Shown: in pieces, positions 9,587-18,917 of the stretch
Numbering within the stretch: position 1 is the first letter of the stretch
How the letters are laid out: every line of letters begins with the position of its first letter
Assembly (NCBI RefSeq): GCF_024396695.1
Contig: NZ_CP094359.1
Span: 806,001 to 870,000, forward strand
DNA: 64,000 nt
From: Acidithiobacillus sp. YTS05
GTDB lineage: Bacteria > Pseudomonadota > Gammaproteobacteria > Acidithiobacillales > Acidithiobacillaceae
Reading direction: 5' to 3'
The notes under the pieces: model-generated
Seen by the model: the letters and a program-made list of their open reading frames with translations, nothing else
The model's database searches: none
Told to the model about the DNA's origin: nothing
Made by a program: the position numbers and the translations under genes

Positions 9587-10846
9587 TCAGGCGCGATTAC
9601 GCGCGCGCCAGCCGATGTCCTGGCGCAATTGCTTGCCGGGCCAGCGAATCCTGGCCGCCAGGGCATAGGCGCGCTGCTGCGCCTGCGCAACGCTGTCGCC
9701 CAGGGTGGTTACGCCCAGGACCCGTCCGCCAGCGGTAACGATGCCGCCATCCTGACGGCGTGTGCCGGCGTGGAAGACCTTGCCATTCTCAGCCTCGGCC
9801 TGTGGCAACCCGAGGATGACGCTACCACTTTGCACCGCATCGGGATAGCCAGGCGCGGCAAGGACCACACAGAGGGCGGTGCGCGGGTCCCAGTCGAGAG
9901 TGGCGGGGAGAGGATCGGCAGAGGCCGCAGCCTGCAGGACCGGGTACAGATCCGAGCGCAGGCGAAAAAGTAGGGGTTGGGTTTCCGGATCGCCGAGACG
10001 GCAGTTGAATTCCAGCACCTTCGGGCCGCTTGCGGTCATCATCAGACCAGCATAGAGAAAGCCACGGTAACTCAGACCCTCCTGCTGCAGGGCGCGGGCC
10101 ATGGGCTGCATGATCTCGCGGCGCACCCGTTCGCTCATTGCCGTGTCCAGGACCGGGGTAGGGGAGTAGGCCCCCATGCCGCCGGTGTTCGGTCCCTCAT
10201 CGCCATCGCGCAGACGCTTGTGATCCTGTGAGCCGGCCAGAGGCAGTACCTGCCCGTCACTGAGGATGGCAATGAAGCTGGCCTCCTCCCCCTCGAGAAA
10301 TTCCTCCAGCAGGACCGGACCCCAGGCGAGGAAACGCTGCAGCGCTTCCTCGGCCTCCGCGCGGGTCTGGGCGATGACAACACCCTTGCCGCTCGCCAGG
10401 CCATCGGCCTTGACGACAATGGGCAGGGCACAGGTCTGCAGAAACTCCTGTCCGGGGCCAAAGGCGGTGAAGCGGCCATAGGCGGCGGTGGGGATGCCGT
10501 GGCGCTCCATGAACTCTTTGGCGAAGGCCTTGCTTCCTTCCAGGCGCGCCGCTGCAGCGTTGGGGCCAAAGACCGCGATGCCGCTGCGCCGCAGGGCATC
10601 GGCCACGCCGGCCACCAGAGGGGCTTCCGGCCCGATCACCACCAATGACACGCCGGCCGCATGCGCTGCGGCCACGACATCGGCGCTGATTACCGGCGAT
10701 AGATCGAGATTACGGCACTTGGGCTCCTCTGCGGTACCCGGGTTGCCAGGAACGCAAATGACTTCCGCCACCTCGGCGGACTGTGCCAGTTTCCAGGCGA
10801 TGGCATGCTCACGACCGCCCCCCCCCAATACCATGATCTTCTGCAT
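9587..10846 (-). CDS. purD: Phosphoribosylamine-glycine ligase
   Basis: ATP-grasp ligase forming glycinamide ribonucleotide in purine synthesis. The N-terminal [16 protein letters not shown] block, the [15 protein letters not shown]-binding strand and [13 protein letters not shown] near the metal site are diagnostic. Two more upstream in-frame ATGs exist (10867, 10852), but AAGGAG lies 6 bases before the ATG at 10846, giving about 419 residues, the family norm. It follows purH by 13 bases on the same strand. Confidence 0.95.
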   Translation of the reverse strand: MQKIMVLGGGGREHAIAWKLAQSAEVAEVICVPGNPGTAEEPKCRNLDLSPVISADVVAAAHAAGVSLVVIGPEAPLVAGVADALRRSGIAVFGPNAAAARLEGSKAFAKEFMERHGIPTAAYGRFTAFGPGQEFLQTCALPIVVKADGLASGKGVVIAQTRAEAEEALQRFLAWGPVLLEEFLEGEEASFIAILSDGQVLPLAGSQDHKRLRDGDEGPNTGGMGAYSPTPVLDTAMSERVRREIMQPMARALQQEGLSYRGFLYAGLMMTASGPKVLEFNCRLGDPETQPLLFRLRSDLYPVLQAAASADPLPATLDWDPRTALCVVLAAPGYPDAVQSGSVILGLPQAEAENGKVFHAGTRRQDGGIVTAGGRVLGVTTLGDSVAQAQQRAYALAARIRWPGKQLRQDIGWRARNRA

Positions 10847-10859
10847 TGCCATCTCCTTC

Positions 10860-12431
10860 TCAGCCATGCCGGAAGTGGCGCACGCTGGTGAAGACCATCG
10901 CTATGCCATGTTCGTTGGCACTGGCGATGACCTCTTCATCGCGAATCGAGCCGCCGGGCTGGATGATCGCCTTGACGCCCGCCGTAGCGGCGGCATCCAC
11001 TCCATCACGGAAGGGGAAAAAGGCATCCGAGGCCAGAGCCGCTCCCTGCAGCGAAAACCCCAGTTCTTCCGCTTTGGCAGCACCGCAGCGGGCAGCATCC
11101 ACACGACTCATCTGCCCGGCTCCCACCCCCAGGGTGCGTCCAGCGTTGGCGTAGACAATGGCATTGGAGCGCACATGTTTGGCAATTTTCCAGGCAAAGC
11201 GGAGATCGCGATATTCGTCGCTGCTGGGTTCGCGTACCGTCACCACCCGCCACTGACCCTCGTCCTCGACGAGATCATCAAAGTCCTGCAGCAATAAACC
11301 GCCACGTACCCGTTTGAAGTCCCAGGCATTGGCCTGGCGCCATTGCTGCGGATCGCCAAAGGCGAGCACACGGAGATTTTTCTTGCGCGCCAGGATGTCT
11401 GCTGCCTCGGGCGTGACTTCCGAGGCGAGAACGACCTCAATAAAAGACTCCGTCATCGCCTGGGCAAGCACTGCATCGATGCTGCGATTGCAGGCAATGA
11501 CGCTGCCAAAGGCGGATACCGGGTCGGCGGACCAGGCGCGGGCGAAGGCGTCGGCGGCATCCCGACCGATGGCGGCACCGCAAGGATTGCCATGTTTGAT
11601 GATGGCGCAGGCGGGTTCGGCAAATTCGAGCACCAGATTGACCGCAGCGTCGCTGTCGCCCAGATTGTTGTAGGAGAGCTCCTTGCCCTGCAACTGCTGG
11701 GCATGGGCCAGACCGGAGCCGCTGGCATCGGCATAAAAAGCCGCCTGCTGGTGGGGGTTTTCGCCATAGCGCAGTCCCTGTTTCTGTTCGAGCTGCAGGG
11801 TCAGGATGCGCGGAAACACATCCGCTTCCTCGGGATCGTCGAGATGGCGGGAGAGGTGACTGGCAATCAGGCCGTCATAGCGGGCGGTATGGGCAAAGAC
11901 CTTGACCGCCAGACGGAAGCGCAGACTGGCCCCCACGCCACCGCGGCTCTGTTCCATTTCCCGCAGCACCGCTTGGTAGTCTGCAGGGTCGACCACTACA
12001 GTCACCCCTTCCCAATTCTTGGCGCCGGCACGCAGCATGGTGGGGCCGCCAATATCGATCTGTTCGATGGCTTCCTCCAGGGTGACATCGGGCCGGGCGA
12101 TGGTCGCCTCGAAGGGATAGAGATTGACGCAGAGCAGGTCGATGGGCGGAATGCCCTCGCGGCGCATGTCCTCCTGATGCTGCGGATCATCGCGGCGGGC
12201 CAGCAGGCCACCATGAATTTTGGGGTGCAAGGTCTTCAGCCGGCCCTCGAGCATTTCCGGAAAACCGGTGTAGTCGGCAACTTCGATGACGGTCAGGCCG
12301 GCTTCCCGCAGCAGGCGGGCAGTGCCGCCGGTAGAAAGGAGTTCTACCCCGTGGGCGGCCAGGCCGCGCGCAAATTCTACCACGCCGGTTTTGTCGGAAA
12401 CGCTGATGAGAGCCCTTGTGATACCGCCCAT
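10860..12431 (-). CDS. purH: AICAR transformylase/IMP cyclohydrolase
   Basis: Bifunctional enzyme for the last two steps of IMP synthesis. The N-terminal IMP cyclohydrolase domain has [24 protein letters not shown] and [10 protein letters not shown]; the C-terminal transformylase has [14 protein letters not shown] and [10 protein letters not shown]. The ATG at 12431 starts at the conserved beginning (523 residues); the 63 extra in-frame codons upstream run through a leader with terminator-like structure and are not expected to be translated. AGAGGT precedes the ATG. Cotranscribed with purD. Confidence 0.96.
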   Translation of the reverse strand: MGGITRALISVSDKTGVVEFARGLAAHGVELLSTGGTARLLREAGLTVIEVADYTGFPEMLEGRLKTLHPKIHGGLLARRDDPQHQEDMRREGIPPIDLLCVNLYPFEATIARPDVTLEEAIEQIDIGGPTMLRAGAKNWEGVTVVVDPADYQAVLREMEQSRGGVGASLRFRLAVKVFAHTARYDGLIASHLSRHLDDPEEADVFPRILTLQLEQKQGLRYGENPHQQAAFYADASGSGLAHAQQLQGKELSYNNLGDSDAAVNLVLEFAEPACAIIKHGNPCGAAIGRDAADAFARAWSADPVSAFGSVIACNRSIDAVLAQAMTESFIEVVLASEVTPEAADILARKKNLRVLAFGDPQQWRQANAWDFKRVRGGLLLQDFDDLVEDEGQWRVVTVREPSSDEYRDLRFAWKIAKHVRSNAIVYANAGRTLGVGAGQMSRVDAARCGAAKAEELGFSLQGAALASDAFFPFRDGVDAAATAGVKAIIQPGGSIRDEEVIASANEHGIAMVFTSVRHFRHG

Positions 12432-12471
12432 GTGACCTCTTGTCTGCCTGTCGTCCGCGGGACGATGAAAT

Positions 12472-12520
12472 AAAAAAGGTACGATCAGGAAACCTGTCGT
12501 ACCCAAACCTCCTGATGGAG
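12472..12520 (-). promoter_or_regulatory. Attenuator-like leader of purH
   Basis: On the minus strand, GGTACGACAGG (12493-12503) pairs with CCTGATCGTACC (12478-12489, one bulged base) and is followed by six U (12472-12477), about 40 bases before the purH start: an intrinsic terminator in the 5' leader. Immediately upstream, ATCAGGA (12510-12516) is the exact complement of the terminator-arm sequence TCCTGAT (12484-12490), so a competing antiterminator could form. A further hairpin (CATCGCC/GGCGATG, 12536-12552) lies upstream. The ligand or factor is unknown; the sequence does not match the ZTP (pfl) or purine riboswitch consensus as I know them. Confidence 0.6.
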
Positions 12521-12610
12521 GGAGCGTTACGTCCACATCGCCAGGGGCGATGGAATGAGTGAAGGATATACCTGGAACGAGAGTTGTGCAATAGCCATGA
12601 GGAGAAATGG

Positions 12611-13267
12611 ATGGAAACAAGCGAATGCTTGGGCAGTGTGGTCAGTCGTGGCAAACTGGCGCTCTCCAAAAGCGAACAGGATAGGCCCTCAATGCAGAAT
12701 TCCCTCCCTCAGGAAAGTCACAGCTTGCGCATCGGCGCGGTGCAGCGCGATCTCCCGCTCTTTGCCGTCAGCCCGGAACTAGCGATTGCCGTACTCAACA
12801 TCCTGGGTGACACAGAACTCTGCGAAGCCGCGGCCGATGCCCTGAGCAAAGAGTTGGACGCCCACGAATACGTGGCTCTGGTCACTGCTGAGGCGAAGAG
12901 CATTCCGTTGGCCTACGCACTTTCCTTACGGACGCAGAAGCCCTACGTGGTGTTGCGCAAGACGTACAAGTCCTATATGGGGGATGCGTTACAGGCTTCG
13001 ACCCTGTCGATCACCACCGGCAAGCCGCAGACCCTGTATCTTGATGCCAAGGACCGCAAGCTGCTTGCGGGTCGGTCAGTGGTACTTGTGGACGACGTGA
13101 TCAGTACCGGTTCGACGCTGGAGGCCATGCGTGCTCTGATGGTCGAGGCGCGGGCGCGGATTGCCGCCGTGGCGACGATCTGCACCGAAGGGGAGCGACC
13201 ACAACTGGCGGAACCCTTGCTGTCGCTGGCGCATCTCCCTCTCTTTCCCTTGCAGACCGCATCATGA
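12611..13267 (+). CDS. Phosphoribosyltransferase, adenine-PRTase-like
   Basis: Type I phosphoribosyltransferase of 218 residues. The PRPP-binding signature [13 protein letters not shown] is at about residues 157-169, and the hood/core elements [18 protein letters not shown] and [12 protein letters not shown] resemble adenine phosphoribosyltransferases of the xpt/apt type. Substrate is inferred, most likely adenine. The ATG at 12611 has GAGGAG 6 bases upstream and is chosen over the frame opening at 12584 and a later ATG at 12692. Its stop overlaps the start of sat-cysC by 4 bases (ATGA), so the two are coupled. Divergent from purH. Confidence 0.82.
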   Translation: METSECLGSVVSRGKLALSKSEQDRPSMQNSLPQESHSLRIGAVQRDLPLFAVSPELAIAVLNILGDTELCEAAADALSKELDAHEYVALVTAEAKSIPLAYALSLRTQKPYVVLRKTYKSYMGDALQASTLSITTGKPQTLYLDAKDRKLLAGRSVVLVDDVISTGSTLEAMRALMVEARARIAAVATICTEGERPQLAEPLLSLAHLPLFPLQTAS

Positions 13268-14910
13268 GTAGCGACGTAGCCGTACAGGTATTGAGCGCGC
13301 GCCAGCGCTGCGACGTAGAGTTGCTGCTCAATGGCGCCTTCGCACCTCTGCGGGGCTTTATGGATCAGGCAAGCTGGGAGTCGGTGCTGACGCAAATGCG
13401 CCTGCCCGACGGCAGCCTCTGGCCCATTCCCATCACCCTCGAACTAAGCGATCACCTAGCGCAGAGTCTGGAAGCGGGAGCAACACTGCGCCTCGACCGG
13501 GAAGACGGTACGCCTCTGGCGCGATTGCGGGTAAGCGAATGTTACCGTCCCGACCGCCGACGGGAGGCGTTGCTGGTCTATGGCAGCGACGACCGCAGGC
13601 ATCCCGGGGTGGCGCAGATTCTCGATTTACCTCCGTGGAATGTTGCTGGCACCGTGGAGCCCTGGGAAGAGGGCGCGCTGCGGCGCGCTGCAGCGGTGGA
13701 GTTCCCCCCGGAATACCGCTATCCCGAAGAAATCCGCGAGCTGGCGACGGGGCGCCCCCTGCTTGCCTTCCAGACCAGAAACCCCTTGCACCGTGCGCAT
13801 ATCGCCATCACCCAGGCGGCGCTGGCGGAGTTGGGGGAGGAGGCCCGTCTGCTGCTGCATCCGGCCATCGGCCCGACCAAGCCCGGCGATGTGGATGCGG
13901 CGGCGCGCATGCGCGCCTATCGCGCCGTGCTGCCCCATTATCCGGCGCAACGGGTGTTGCTCTCCCCGCTACCCTTGGCGATGCGCATGGCCGGCCCGCG
14001 CGAGGCGCTTTGGCATGCGCTGATCCGTCGCAATCATGGCGCCACCCACTTCGTTGTCGGGCGCGCCCATGCCGACCCGGGGCACCCGGAGCAGGGGAGC
14101 TGGTATCCCCCCTTTGCCGCGCAGGAGCTGCTGGAAGAGCATCGGAGCGACCTGGGCATTGTGCCCGTCCTCCTGCCAGAGTACGCCTACTCCGCCAAAC
14201 GTCGCGCCTATGTGCCACGGGCCGAGGCTAATGGCGAGCGCCTGGCCGAGTTGTCGGGCACGGAGTTGCGGCGGCGTCTGGCGGCCAATGAAGAAATCCC
14301 GGAATGGTTTTCCCCCCCTGAGGTCATCCGTATCCTGCGTCAGGCCTATCGCGGTGCCGACCGGCGTGGACTGGTGGTCTGGTTTACCGGGCTCTCCGCC
14401 AGCGGCAAAAGCACTCTGGCGGGAATGCTGGCGCGCCGTCTGGAAAGCCACGATTCGCGCGCGGTGACCCTGCTCGATGGCGATGTTGTACGCCGTTTTC
14501 TCTCCAAGGGGCTGGGGTTCAGCCGCGAAGACCGTGACGAAAACATCCACCGTATCGGCTTTGTGGCGAGCCTCATCGCCCGTCATGGCGGTATCGCCCT
14601 GGTTGCCGCCATCTCGCCCTATCGGCATGCCCGTGCTGAGGCACGCAGACTGGTGGAAGAGGCCGGCGGACTCTTTGTCGAGGTGCATGTGGCGACGCCA
14701 CTTGCCGTTTGCGCGCAACGCGATCCCAAAGGTCTCTATGCCCGCGCCCAGCGTGGCGAAATTGCCGCGTTTACCGGGGTGAGCGACCCCTACGAAGAAC
14801 CGGAGACGCCGGAGCTGCGTCTGGATACCAGTCAGGCCAAGGATGTCGATGCCCTCGATGCTCTCTGGTACTACCTGCAGACGGCGGGCGTGTTACAGAC
14901 ACGGTCGTAG
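13264..14910 (+). CDS. Fused ATP sulfurylase/APS kinase
   Basis: Two enzymes in one chain: sulfate adenylyltransferase (about residues 1-365) then adenylylsulfate kinase (about 370-548), together converting sulfate plus ATP to PAPS. The sulfurylase has [10 protein letters not shown] near 170-180 and GRAHADPG near 265-272; the kinase has the P-loop GLSASGKS at about 376-383 plus DGDVVRR and FTGVSDPYE. The sulfurylase half could also run backward in sulfite oxidation, but fusion to the kinase points to assimilation or PAPS supply. Domain order is Sat-CysC, the reverse of animal PAPS synthase. Coupled to the upstream phosphoribosyltransferase. Confidence 0.93.
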   Translation: MSSDVAVQVLSARQRCDVELLLNGAFAPLRGFMDQASWESVLTQMRLPDGSLWPIPITLELSDHLAQSLEAGATLRLDREDGTPLARLRVSECYRPDRRREALLVYGSDDRRHPGVAQILDLPPWNVAGTVEPWEEGALRRAAAVEFPPEYRYPEEIRELATGRPLLAFQTRNPLHRAHIAITQAALAELGEEARLLLHPAIGPTKPGDVDAAARMRAYRAVLPHYPAQRVLLSPLPLAMRMAGPREALWHALIRRNHGATHFVVGRAHADPGHPEQGSWYPPFAAQELLEEHRSDLGIVPVLLPEYAYSAKRRAYVPRAEANGERLAELSGTELRRRLAANEEIPEWFSPPEVIRILRQAYRGADRRGLVVWFTGLSASGKSTLAGMLARRLESHDSRAVTLLDGDVVRRFLSKGLGFSREDRDENIHRIGFVASLIARHGGIALVAAISPYRHARAEARRLVEEAGGLFVEVHVATPLAVCAQRDPKGLYARAQRGEIAAFTGVSDPYEEPETPELRLDTSQAKDVDALDALWYYLQTAGVLQTRS

Positions 14911-14913
14911 CCG

Positions 14914-16404
14914 GTGGACACCCTGCAGCTCTTTGCCGCGGCCCGCTGTCTGCAGGAGGATTTCGCGCAGCAGAGCGTGCGGGGTATCGCCGCAGAGCGT
15001 GGCACGGCGGTACTGTATTTTGCCCGCAAGCGCCTGCATCTGGCCTACCAGGCGTCGCCCCTGGGCCTGTACTGGAGCGAGGCAGCATCCGCAGTTCCTA
15101 AACCCGCCGGCCCGGCGGCCCTGTTGGGGCAAAAGCTTGCCGGTTTCCGTCTGCTTGCCATCGAAGTCCCCTGGGCCGACCGTATACTGAGCCTGCAGTT
15201 CCGTCATACCGGCCTCGATCGGCAGGAACGCCATTGGCAGCTGCTGGCCGAGTGTTTTGGTGGCCAGGGTGCGTTGCTCCTGCTGGACGAAAGAGAGCAG
15301 ATCCACTGGGCTTCGCGCTGGGATTCTCTCGATCAGGGGGCAGGGCGGATTCTGCCGCAAGCTAGGTACCGGCCGCCTGCCGCAACGTCGCGCTGGGACG
15401 CGATGGAAAATCCCGTTTTTTTGCTGCATCCGGCCCGCCGCGAGGCTCTGAGCGGTGGTGATGGCCCGGCGCGGATCGATAATGTCCTGCACGGCCCCGC
15501 TTGTGCCGACTGGTGGCAGTCATCGGGGTGGGAACCCTATCCCCTTGCTGTTGAGCCAGTGGCAGTCGCCCTGCCGGTCCGTGCGGCCACGCATTGGCAG
15601 GAGCCACAGGCTGCCAGTCGCGCACCGGAAGCCGCGGCGGTAGAACAGGCGCGGCAGCGGGAGGAGCGGCGCTTACAGCGTCGCCTGCAGCGGCTGCAGG
15701 CCGATCTGTTGCGTTGGCAGAGCACGCCGGCGGAGGATCGCCGCGAGGCGACCGCGCTCTTCACCTTGCCCGATCGTATACATCCGGGCGGCGTGTTGCA
15801 GGCACCCGAGTACCGTCCCGATGGCGTCGGCCAGATAGAATTGGATATCCCTGCGGGAAAATCCCTCCACGACCACGCGCGCGAACTCCTCCGGCGTGCA
15901 CAGCGGGCGCAGCGCGCAGAGCAACGCATCCGCGCAGAGATTGCCGCGGTGGAAAAGGCGCTGGCCGCCTTGCCCAATCGGCTCCCTGTCCCGCCCAGCG
16001 TATCCACTCCCGGCAAAAAGCAGCCGGCGCAAACGCATTTGCAAGGCATCGAAGAGCGGGTAGTGGAGGGCTTTACCATCCTCTGGGGAAAAAACGCGCG
16101 CGCCAACGAATACCTGACGTTTCGATTGGGACGGTCGCAGGATCTGTGGCTGCACGTGCAGGATCTGCAGGGCAGTCATGTGCTGATCCGCCGCTCTCAT
16201 CCCCAGCAGACCGTCCCTCCCGAGGTATTGCGCACCGCAGCCGAAATTGCCTTGCAGCATAGCGATTCGCAGGCCCTGAGCGCGGAAGTGGACTGGACCG
16301 AACTGCGCCACGTAAACCGCCACCCGCAAGGAGGGCAGGGACGCGTCCTGTACCGACAATTTCAGACCCTGCGCGTGCGCCGGCCCGGGAGTGCTAGGAA
16401 GTAA
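14914..16404 (+). CDS. NFACT family protein (RqcH/Fibronectin-binding-like)
   Basis: Bacterial relative of Rqc2/RqcH, a family that binds peptidyl-tRNA on obstructed large ribosomal subunits. The C-terminal NFACT-R (DUF814) domain is clear: ILWGKNARANEYLTFRLG, DLWLHVQDLQGSHVLIR and EVDWTELRHVNRHP. A charged heptad-like region around residues 230-280 fits the family coiled coil, preceded by an NFACT-N domain. Translation starts with GTG at 14914, three bases after the sat-cysC stop. Gram-negative members are much less studied than RqcH, so the quality-control role is by family only. TAATG overlap with the next gene. Confidence 0.85.
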   Translation: MDTLQLFAAARCLQEDFAQQSVRGIAAERGTAVLYFARKRLHLAYQASPLGLYWSEAASAVPKPAGPAALLGQKLAGFRLLAIEVPWADRILSLQFRHTGLDRQERHWQLLAECFGGQGALLLLDEREQIHWASRWDSLDQGAGRILPQARYRPPAATSRWDAMENPVFLLHPARREALSGGDGPARIDNVLHGPACADWWQSSGWEPYPLAVEPVAVALPVRAATHWQEPQAASRAPEAAAVEQARQREERRLQRRLQRLQADLLRWQSTPAEDRREATALFTLPDRIHPGGVLQAPEYRPDGVGQIELDIPAGKSLHDHARELLRRAQRAQRAEQRIRAEIAAVEKALAALPNRLPVPPSVSTPGKKQPAQTHLQGIEERVVEGFTILWGKNARANEYLTFRLGRSQDLWLHVQDLQGSHVLIRRSHPQQTVPPEVLRTAAEIALQHSDSQALSAEVDWTELRHVNRHPQGGQGRVLYRQFQTLRVRRPGSARK

Positions 16405-16904
16405 TGGAAAGTCGGCTACGCTTGGCGACTCTGGAGGACTTGCCGGAGATCGTTACCATCTATAACTCCACTATTGCCTCTCGCATTGTTACGGCCGATA
16501 CCGACCCGGTAACGGTTGCGAGTCGAATCCCTTGGTTTCAGGCCCATGACCCCAATCGACGTCCGATTTGGGTACTGCAGAGTGATACCGGAATCGCTGC
16601 CTGGCTAAGCCTATCCGATTTTTACGGACGCCCGGCCTATGCTGCTACTGTGGAGGTTGCCATCTATGTTCGGGAGGAGGAGCGAGGAAAAGGGCAGGCC
16701 AGCATCCTGATGGAACACGCGATCCATGCTGCCCCGGCACTGGGCATTTCCACATTGCTCGGATTCATCTTCGCGGAAAATCAGGCGAGTGTGCGGCTAT
16801 TCAAGAAGTTTGCGTTTGCCGAATGGGGGAGCCTGCCGGAAGTCGCTCGGCTCGACGGCGAGACAAGAGATCTGCTGATCCTCGGCCGAAAACTGGGATA
16901 TTGA
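16404..16904 (+). CDS. GNAT acetyltransferase, phosphinothricin acetyltransferase-like
   Basis: N-acetyltransferase of 166 residues with the GNAT fold: LRLATLEDLPEIVTIYN at the start, the acetyl-CoA loop in EERGKGQASILME (Q/RxxGxG/A-type), and FIFAENQASVRLFKKFAFAEWG near the end. Most like the Pat/phosphinothricin or methionine-sulfoximine acetyltransferase group, though the natural substrate cannot be read. Start overlaps the NFACT stop by one base. The gene ends just 5 bases from the left boundary of the integrated element. Confidence 0.87.
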   Translation: MESRLRLATLEDLPEIVTIYNSTIASRIVTADTDPVTVASRIPWFQAHDPNRRPIWVLQSDTGIAAWLSLSDFYGRPAYAATVEVAIYVREEERGKGQASILMEHAIHAAPALGISTLLGFIFAENQASVRLFKKFAFAEWGSLPEVARLDGETRDLLILGRKLGY

Positions 16905-16908
16905 GTAG

Positions 16909-16922
16909 TGGCGGAGGCGGTG
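16909..16922 (+). repeat. attL core: tRNA-Ser 3'-end fragment
   Basis: TGGCGGAGGCGGTG is identical to 26764-26777, the 3' end of the tRNA-Ser gene read on the plus strand. The flanking bases differ (G and T before, T and A after), so the shared core is exactly 14 bp. It marks the chromosome-side remnant of the target tRNA. Confidence 0.88.
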
Positions 16923-16933
16923 TCCGCCTTTTT
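16915..16933 (+). terminator. Terminator after the GNAT gene, spanning the element junction
   Basis: AGGCGG (16915-16920) and CCGCCT (16924-16929) form a 6-bp stem with a 3-base loop, then TTTTT. The left arm is the leftover tRNA-Ser 3' fragment and the right arm plus T run belong to the element side, so the hairpin exists only because of the junction. Confidence 0.65.
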
Positions 16934-17052
16934 ATTCTCTGATATGTTCTCGCTAGGTCTTACAAAGCTACGAATAAACAAGTAAAAACAGCGTCTTGGT
17001 GTTCATCTTCTTCTCGCCGGGTCTTTCTACATCTCTCTAAATCGCGTTATAC

Positions 17053-17065
17053 TTAGGCGGGTTTT
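17053..17065 (+). repeat. Left copy of terminal repeat, candidate integrase arm site
   Basis: TTAGGCGGGTTTT is repeated exactly at 26710-26722 near the other end. The longer pattern GGTTTTTAGG(A/C)GGG also occurs at both ends (about 17060-17073 and 26705-26718). P4-type integrases carry an N-terminal arm-binding domain, so these may be arm sites. The left copy also lies just upstream of the integrase ribosome-binding site. Confidence 0.5.
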
Positions 17066-17081
17066 TAGGAGGGTGTAGCAT

Positions 17082-18323
17082 ATGCCGAGAAGAGCCAAAG
17101 ACTTGACTGACCTAGAAGTGCGCCGACTCGCGGAGCCCGGAGCGCACCCGGTGGGCGGGGTGCCCGGACTCTATCTCCAAGTGTTACCGGGCGGGGGGAA
17201 GACGTGGCTGCTGCGGGCAACCGTAGGACAAACGGCGGACGGCAAGCAGCGCCGCCGCGAGATCGGCTTGGGGGGATACCCGGCGGTGACACTGAAGCAA
17301 GCCCGAGACAAGGCGCGGGCGCTGCGCGAGAAGATCGCCCAAGGGATAGACCCGGTTGAGGAACGGAGGGCCGCGCGGGCCGCACTGCTGGCGCGACAGG
17401 CCGCGGAAATAACCTTTGAGCAGGCCGCGCGACAGTGTATTGAGGCGAAATCCCCGGAGTGGAAGAACGCGAAGCACGCCCAGCAGTGGCTAAATACGTT
17501 GACCACCTATGCCTTCCCAGCTCTCGGCAAGCTCTACCTGCGCGACATCGACACGCCGCATATTCTGGCCGTCCTTGAACCGATCTGGAACGAAAAGACA
17601 GAGACCGCCAGCCGCCTGCGCGGGCGAATCGAAACCGTGCTGGACTGGGCGACCGCGCGCAAGTACCGCGAGGGGCTGAATCCGGCGCGCTGGGCCGGGC
17701 ATCTCGCCACGATGCTGCCCAAACCGGCGAAGGTAGCGCGCAACGGCAACCACCCGGCGCTGCCTTATGAACGTATCCCCGCCTTTATGAAGCACCTTCG
17801 CAAACTGGGCGGGAGCGGAGCCCGCGCGCTGGAGTTCGCTATTCTGACCGCTGCGCGGTCCGGTGAAGTTCGGGGGGCGGTATGGGAGGAGATCGACTTT
17901 GAGGCGCGCGTCTGGACGATACCTGCGGAGCGTATGAAGATGCGCAAGGAACACAAGGTGCCGCTGACCGAGGAGGCGTTATCGCTATTGGCTGGACTCC
18001 CGCGCCTTGAGAACAACGGCTTCGTGTTCCCATCATCCCGAGGGGCGGGAGCGTTGTCGGACATGACGCTGACCGCCGTGATCCGGCGGATGGGTGGCGA
18101 CTACGTCGACCCAAAGCAAAACAACCGGACCGTCACTGTTCACGGCTTCCGCTCGACCTTCCGGGACTGGGCTGGCGAGACAACGCACCATCCGCGCGAG
18201 GTTATCGAGCATGCCCTTGCCCACCAGCTCCGCGACAAGGCGGAAGCCGCCTATGCGCGCGGCAGCTTGCTTCAGAAGAGGCGCGCGCTGATGGTCGATT
18301 GGGCGAGGTATTGCGGCGGTTGA
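17082..18323 (+). CDS. int: P4-family tyrosine integrase
   Basis: Site-specific recombinase that would insert and excise the element at tRNA-Ser. The N-terminal DUF4102 arm-binding domain (GVPGLYLQVLPGGGKTWLLRATV, then GLGGYPAVTLKQARDKARAL) is followed by a core-binding domain and the catalytic domain. Catalytic residues are R259 (TAARSGEVR), K near 287-289, H354 and R357 (HGFRSTFRDWAG), H381 and the nucleophile Y391 in AAYARGSLLQKRR. 413 residues, full length and intact. The ATG has GGAGGGTG upstream. Confidence 0.96.
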   Translation: MPRRAKDLTDLEVRRLAEPGAHPVGGVPGLYLQVLPGGGKTWLLRATVGQTADGKQRRREIGLGGYPAVTLKQARDKARALREKIAQGIDPVEERRAARAALLARQAAEITFEQAARQCIEAKSPEWKNAKHAQQWLNTLTTYAFPALGKLYLRDIDTPHILAVLEPIWNEKTETASRLRGRIETVLDWATARKYREGLNPARWAGHLATMLPKPAKVARNGNHPALPYERIPAFMKHLRKLGGSGARALEFAILTAARSGEVRGAVWEEIDFEARVWTIPAERMKMRKEHKVPLTEEALSLLAGLPRLENNGFVFPSSRGAGALSDMTLTAVIRRMGGDYVDPKQNNRTVTVHGFRSTFRDWAGETTHHPREVIEHALAHQLRDKAEAAYARGSLLQKRRALMVDWARYCGG

Positions 18324-18458
18324 GTCTAAGCGATTAGAGGTAAACCGCCAATAAAATATGCGACAGAAATCACTTAGTTACGCATAAAACAGATTCGGGA
18401 AAAGTAAATTAAGATCATGATCACAAAAGGTCTTTGACAAGGTATTTTTTATCTGGTC

Positions 18459-18487
18459 TTTACCGCGAGAAAATAAGGGAGTATATT
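18459..18487 (+). promoter_or_regulatory. Candidate promoter for the structured RNA/early operon
   Basis: TTTACC (18459-18464) and TATATT (18482-18487) are 17 bases apart in an AT-rich stretch that contrasts with the surrounding DNA. Transcription would begin near 18494, just before the folded region. A TTGACA at 18434 lacks a good partner. Confidence 0.4.
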
Positions 18488-18493
18488 AGGCCC

Positions 18494-18660
18494 TAATTGA
18501 TCGCTGGAACACCGGGGCGAGGAGCGGAGCTGAAAAATTTCGCAGCGTGATGCGAAATCCTCGCCTAGGTTTCTGAAGAACCGCGTGACGCGGGGAAGTG
18601 ACAAGAGGAGCGCCCAGCAGCTTTGGGCGCGTCGCTTGCGCTTCCCCGCGTCTTATTTTT
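18494..18660 (+). ncRNA. Structured RNA candidate ending in a terminator (CI-RNA-like position)
   Basis: The 374-base gap between int and the first AlpA gene holds two strong folds. Fold 1: GGCGAGGA (18515-18522) pairs with TCCTCGCC (18558-18565), enclosing ATTTCGCA/TGCGAAAT (18537-18544/18551-18558). Fold 2: GACGCGGGGAAG (18587-18598) pairs perfectly with CTTCCCCGCGTC (18641-18652), enclosing GCGCCCA/TGGGCGC (18610-18616/18624-18630), and is followed by TTATTTTT. A transcript of about 165 bases is predicted. In satellite P4, a short structured RNA (CI) from the same relative place, upstream of the replication operon, sets immunity; that analogy is inference. Confidence 0.55.
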
Positions 18661-18697
18661 GCGGGGGTAGCGCGAACCTTGGAATGAGGATCGCGTA

Positions 18698-18904
18698 ATG
18701 TCGAACGAATCTGTTACCACTACGGGCCGCCGGTATGCCCGGCCTGACCAAGTAGCCAAGTATCTTGGCGTCCACGTGTCAACAATCTACCGATGGAGCC
18801 AAGAGTGCGCCGACTTTCCGAAGCGGCGCAAGATCGGACCCAGCGCCAGCGCGTACGACCTGAACGAGATCGACGCGTGGGTTGACTCCCTTCAAGAATC
18901 GTAA
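18698..18904 (+). CDS. AlpA-like DNA-binding protein (small)
   Basis: 68-residue winged-helix protein of the AlpA/MerR-like excisionase group: RRYARPDQVAKYLGVHVSTIYRWSQECADFPKRRKIGPSASAYDLNEIDAWVDSL is the complete fold in outline. In P4-like elements AlpA-type proteins activate int or act as excisionase; role here by analogy. It is the first gene after the structured RNA and lies 13 bases from the next gene. A GAGGAT sequence precedes the ATG. Confidence 0.85.
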   Translation: MSNESVTTTGRRYARPDQVAKYLGVHVSTIYRWSQECADFPKRRKIGPSASAYDLNEIDAWVDSLQES

Positions 18905-18917
18905 GGGGGGCCAAGAC

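Noticed and set aside
12472..12552. ZTP (pfl) riboswitch in the purH leader
   Set aside because: The pfl consensus segments I know, including the conserved CCGCCUGGGCA-type 3' part, are not present.
12432..12620. N-terminal extension of PurH
   Set aside because: The extra codons cover the terminator-like leader; conserved PurH sequence begins at 12431.
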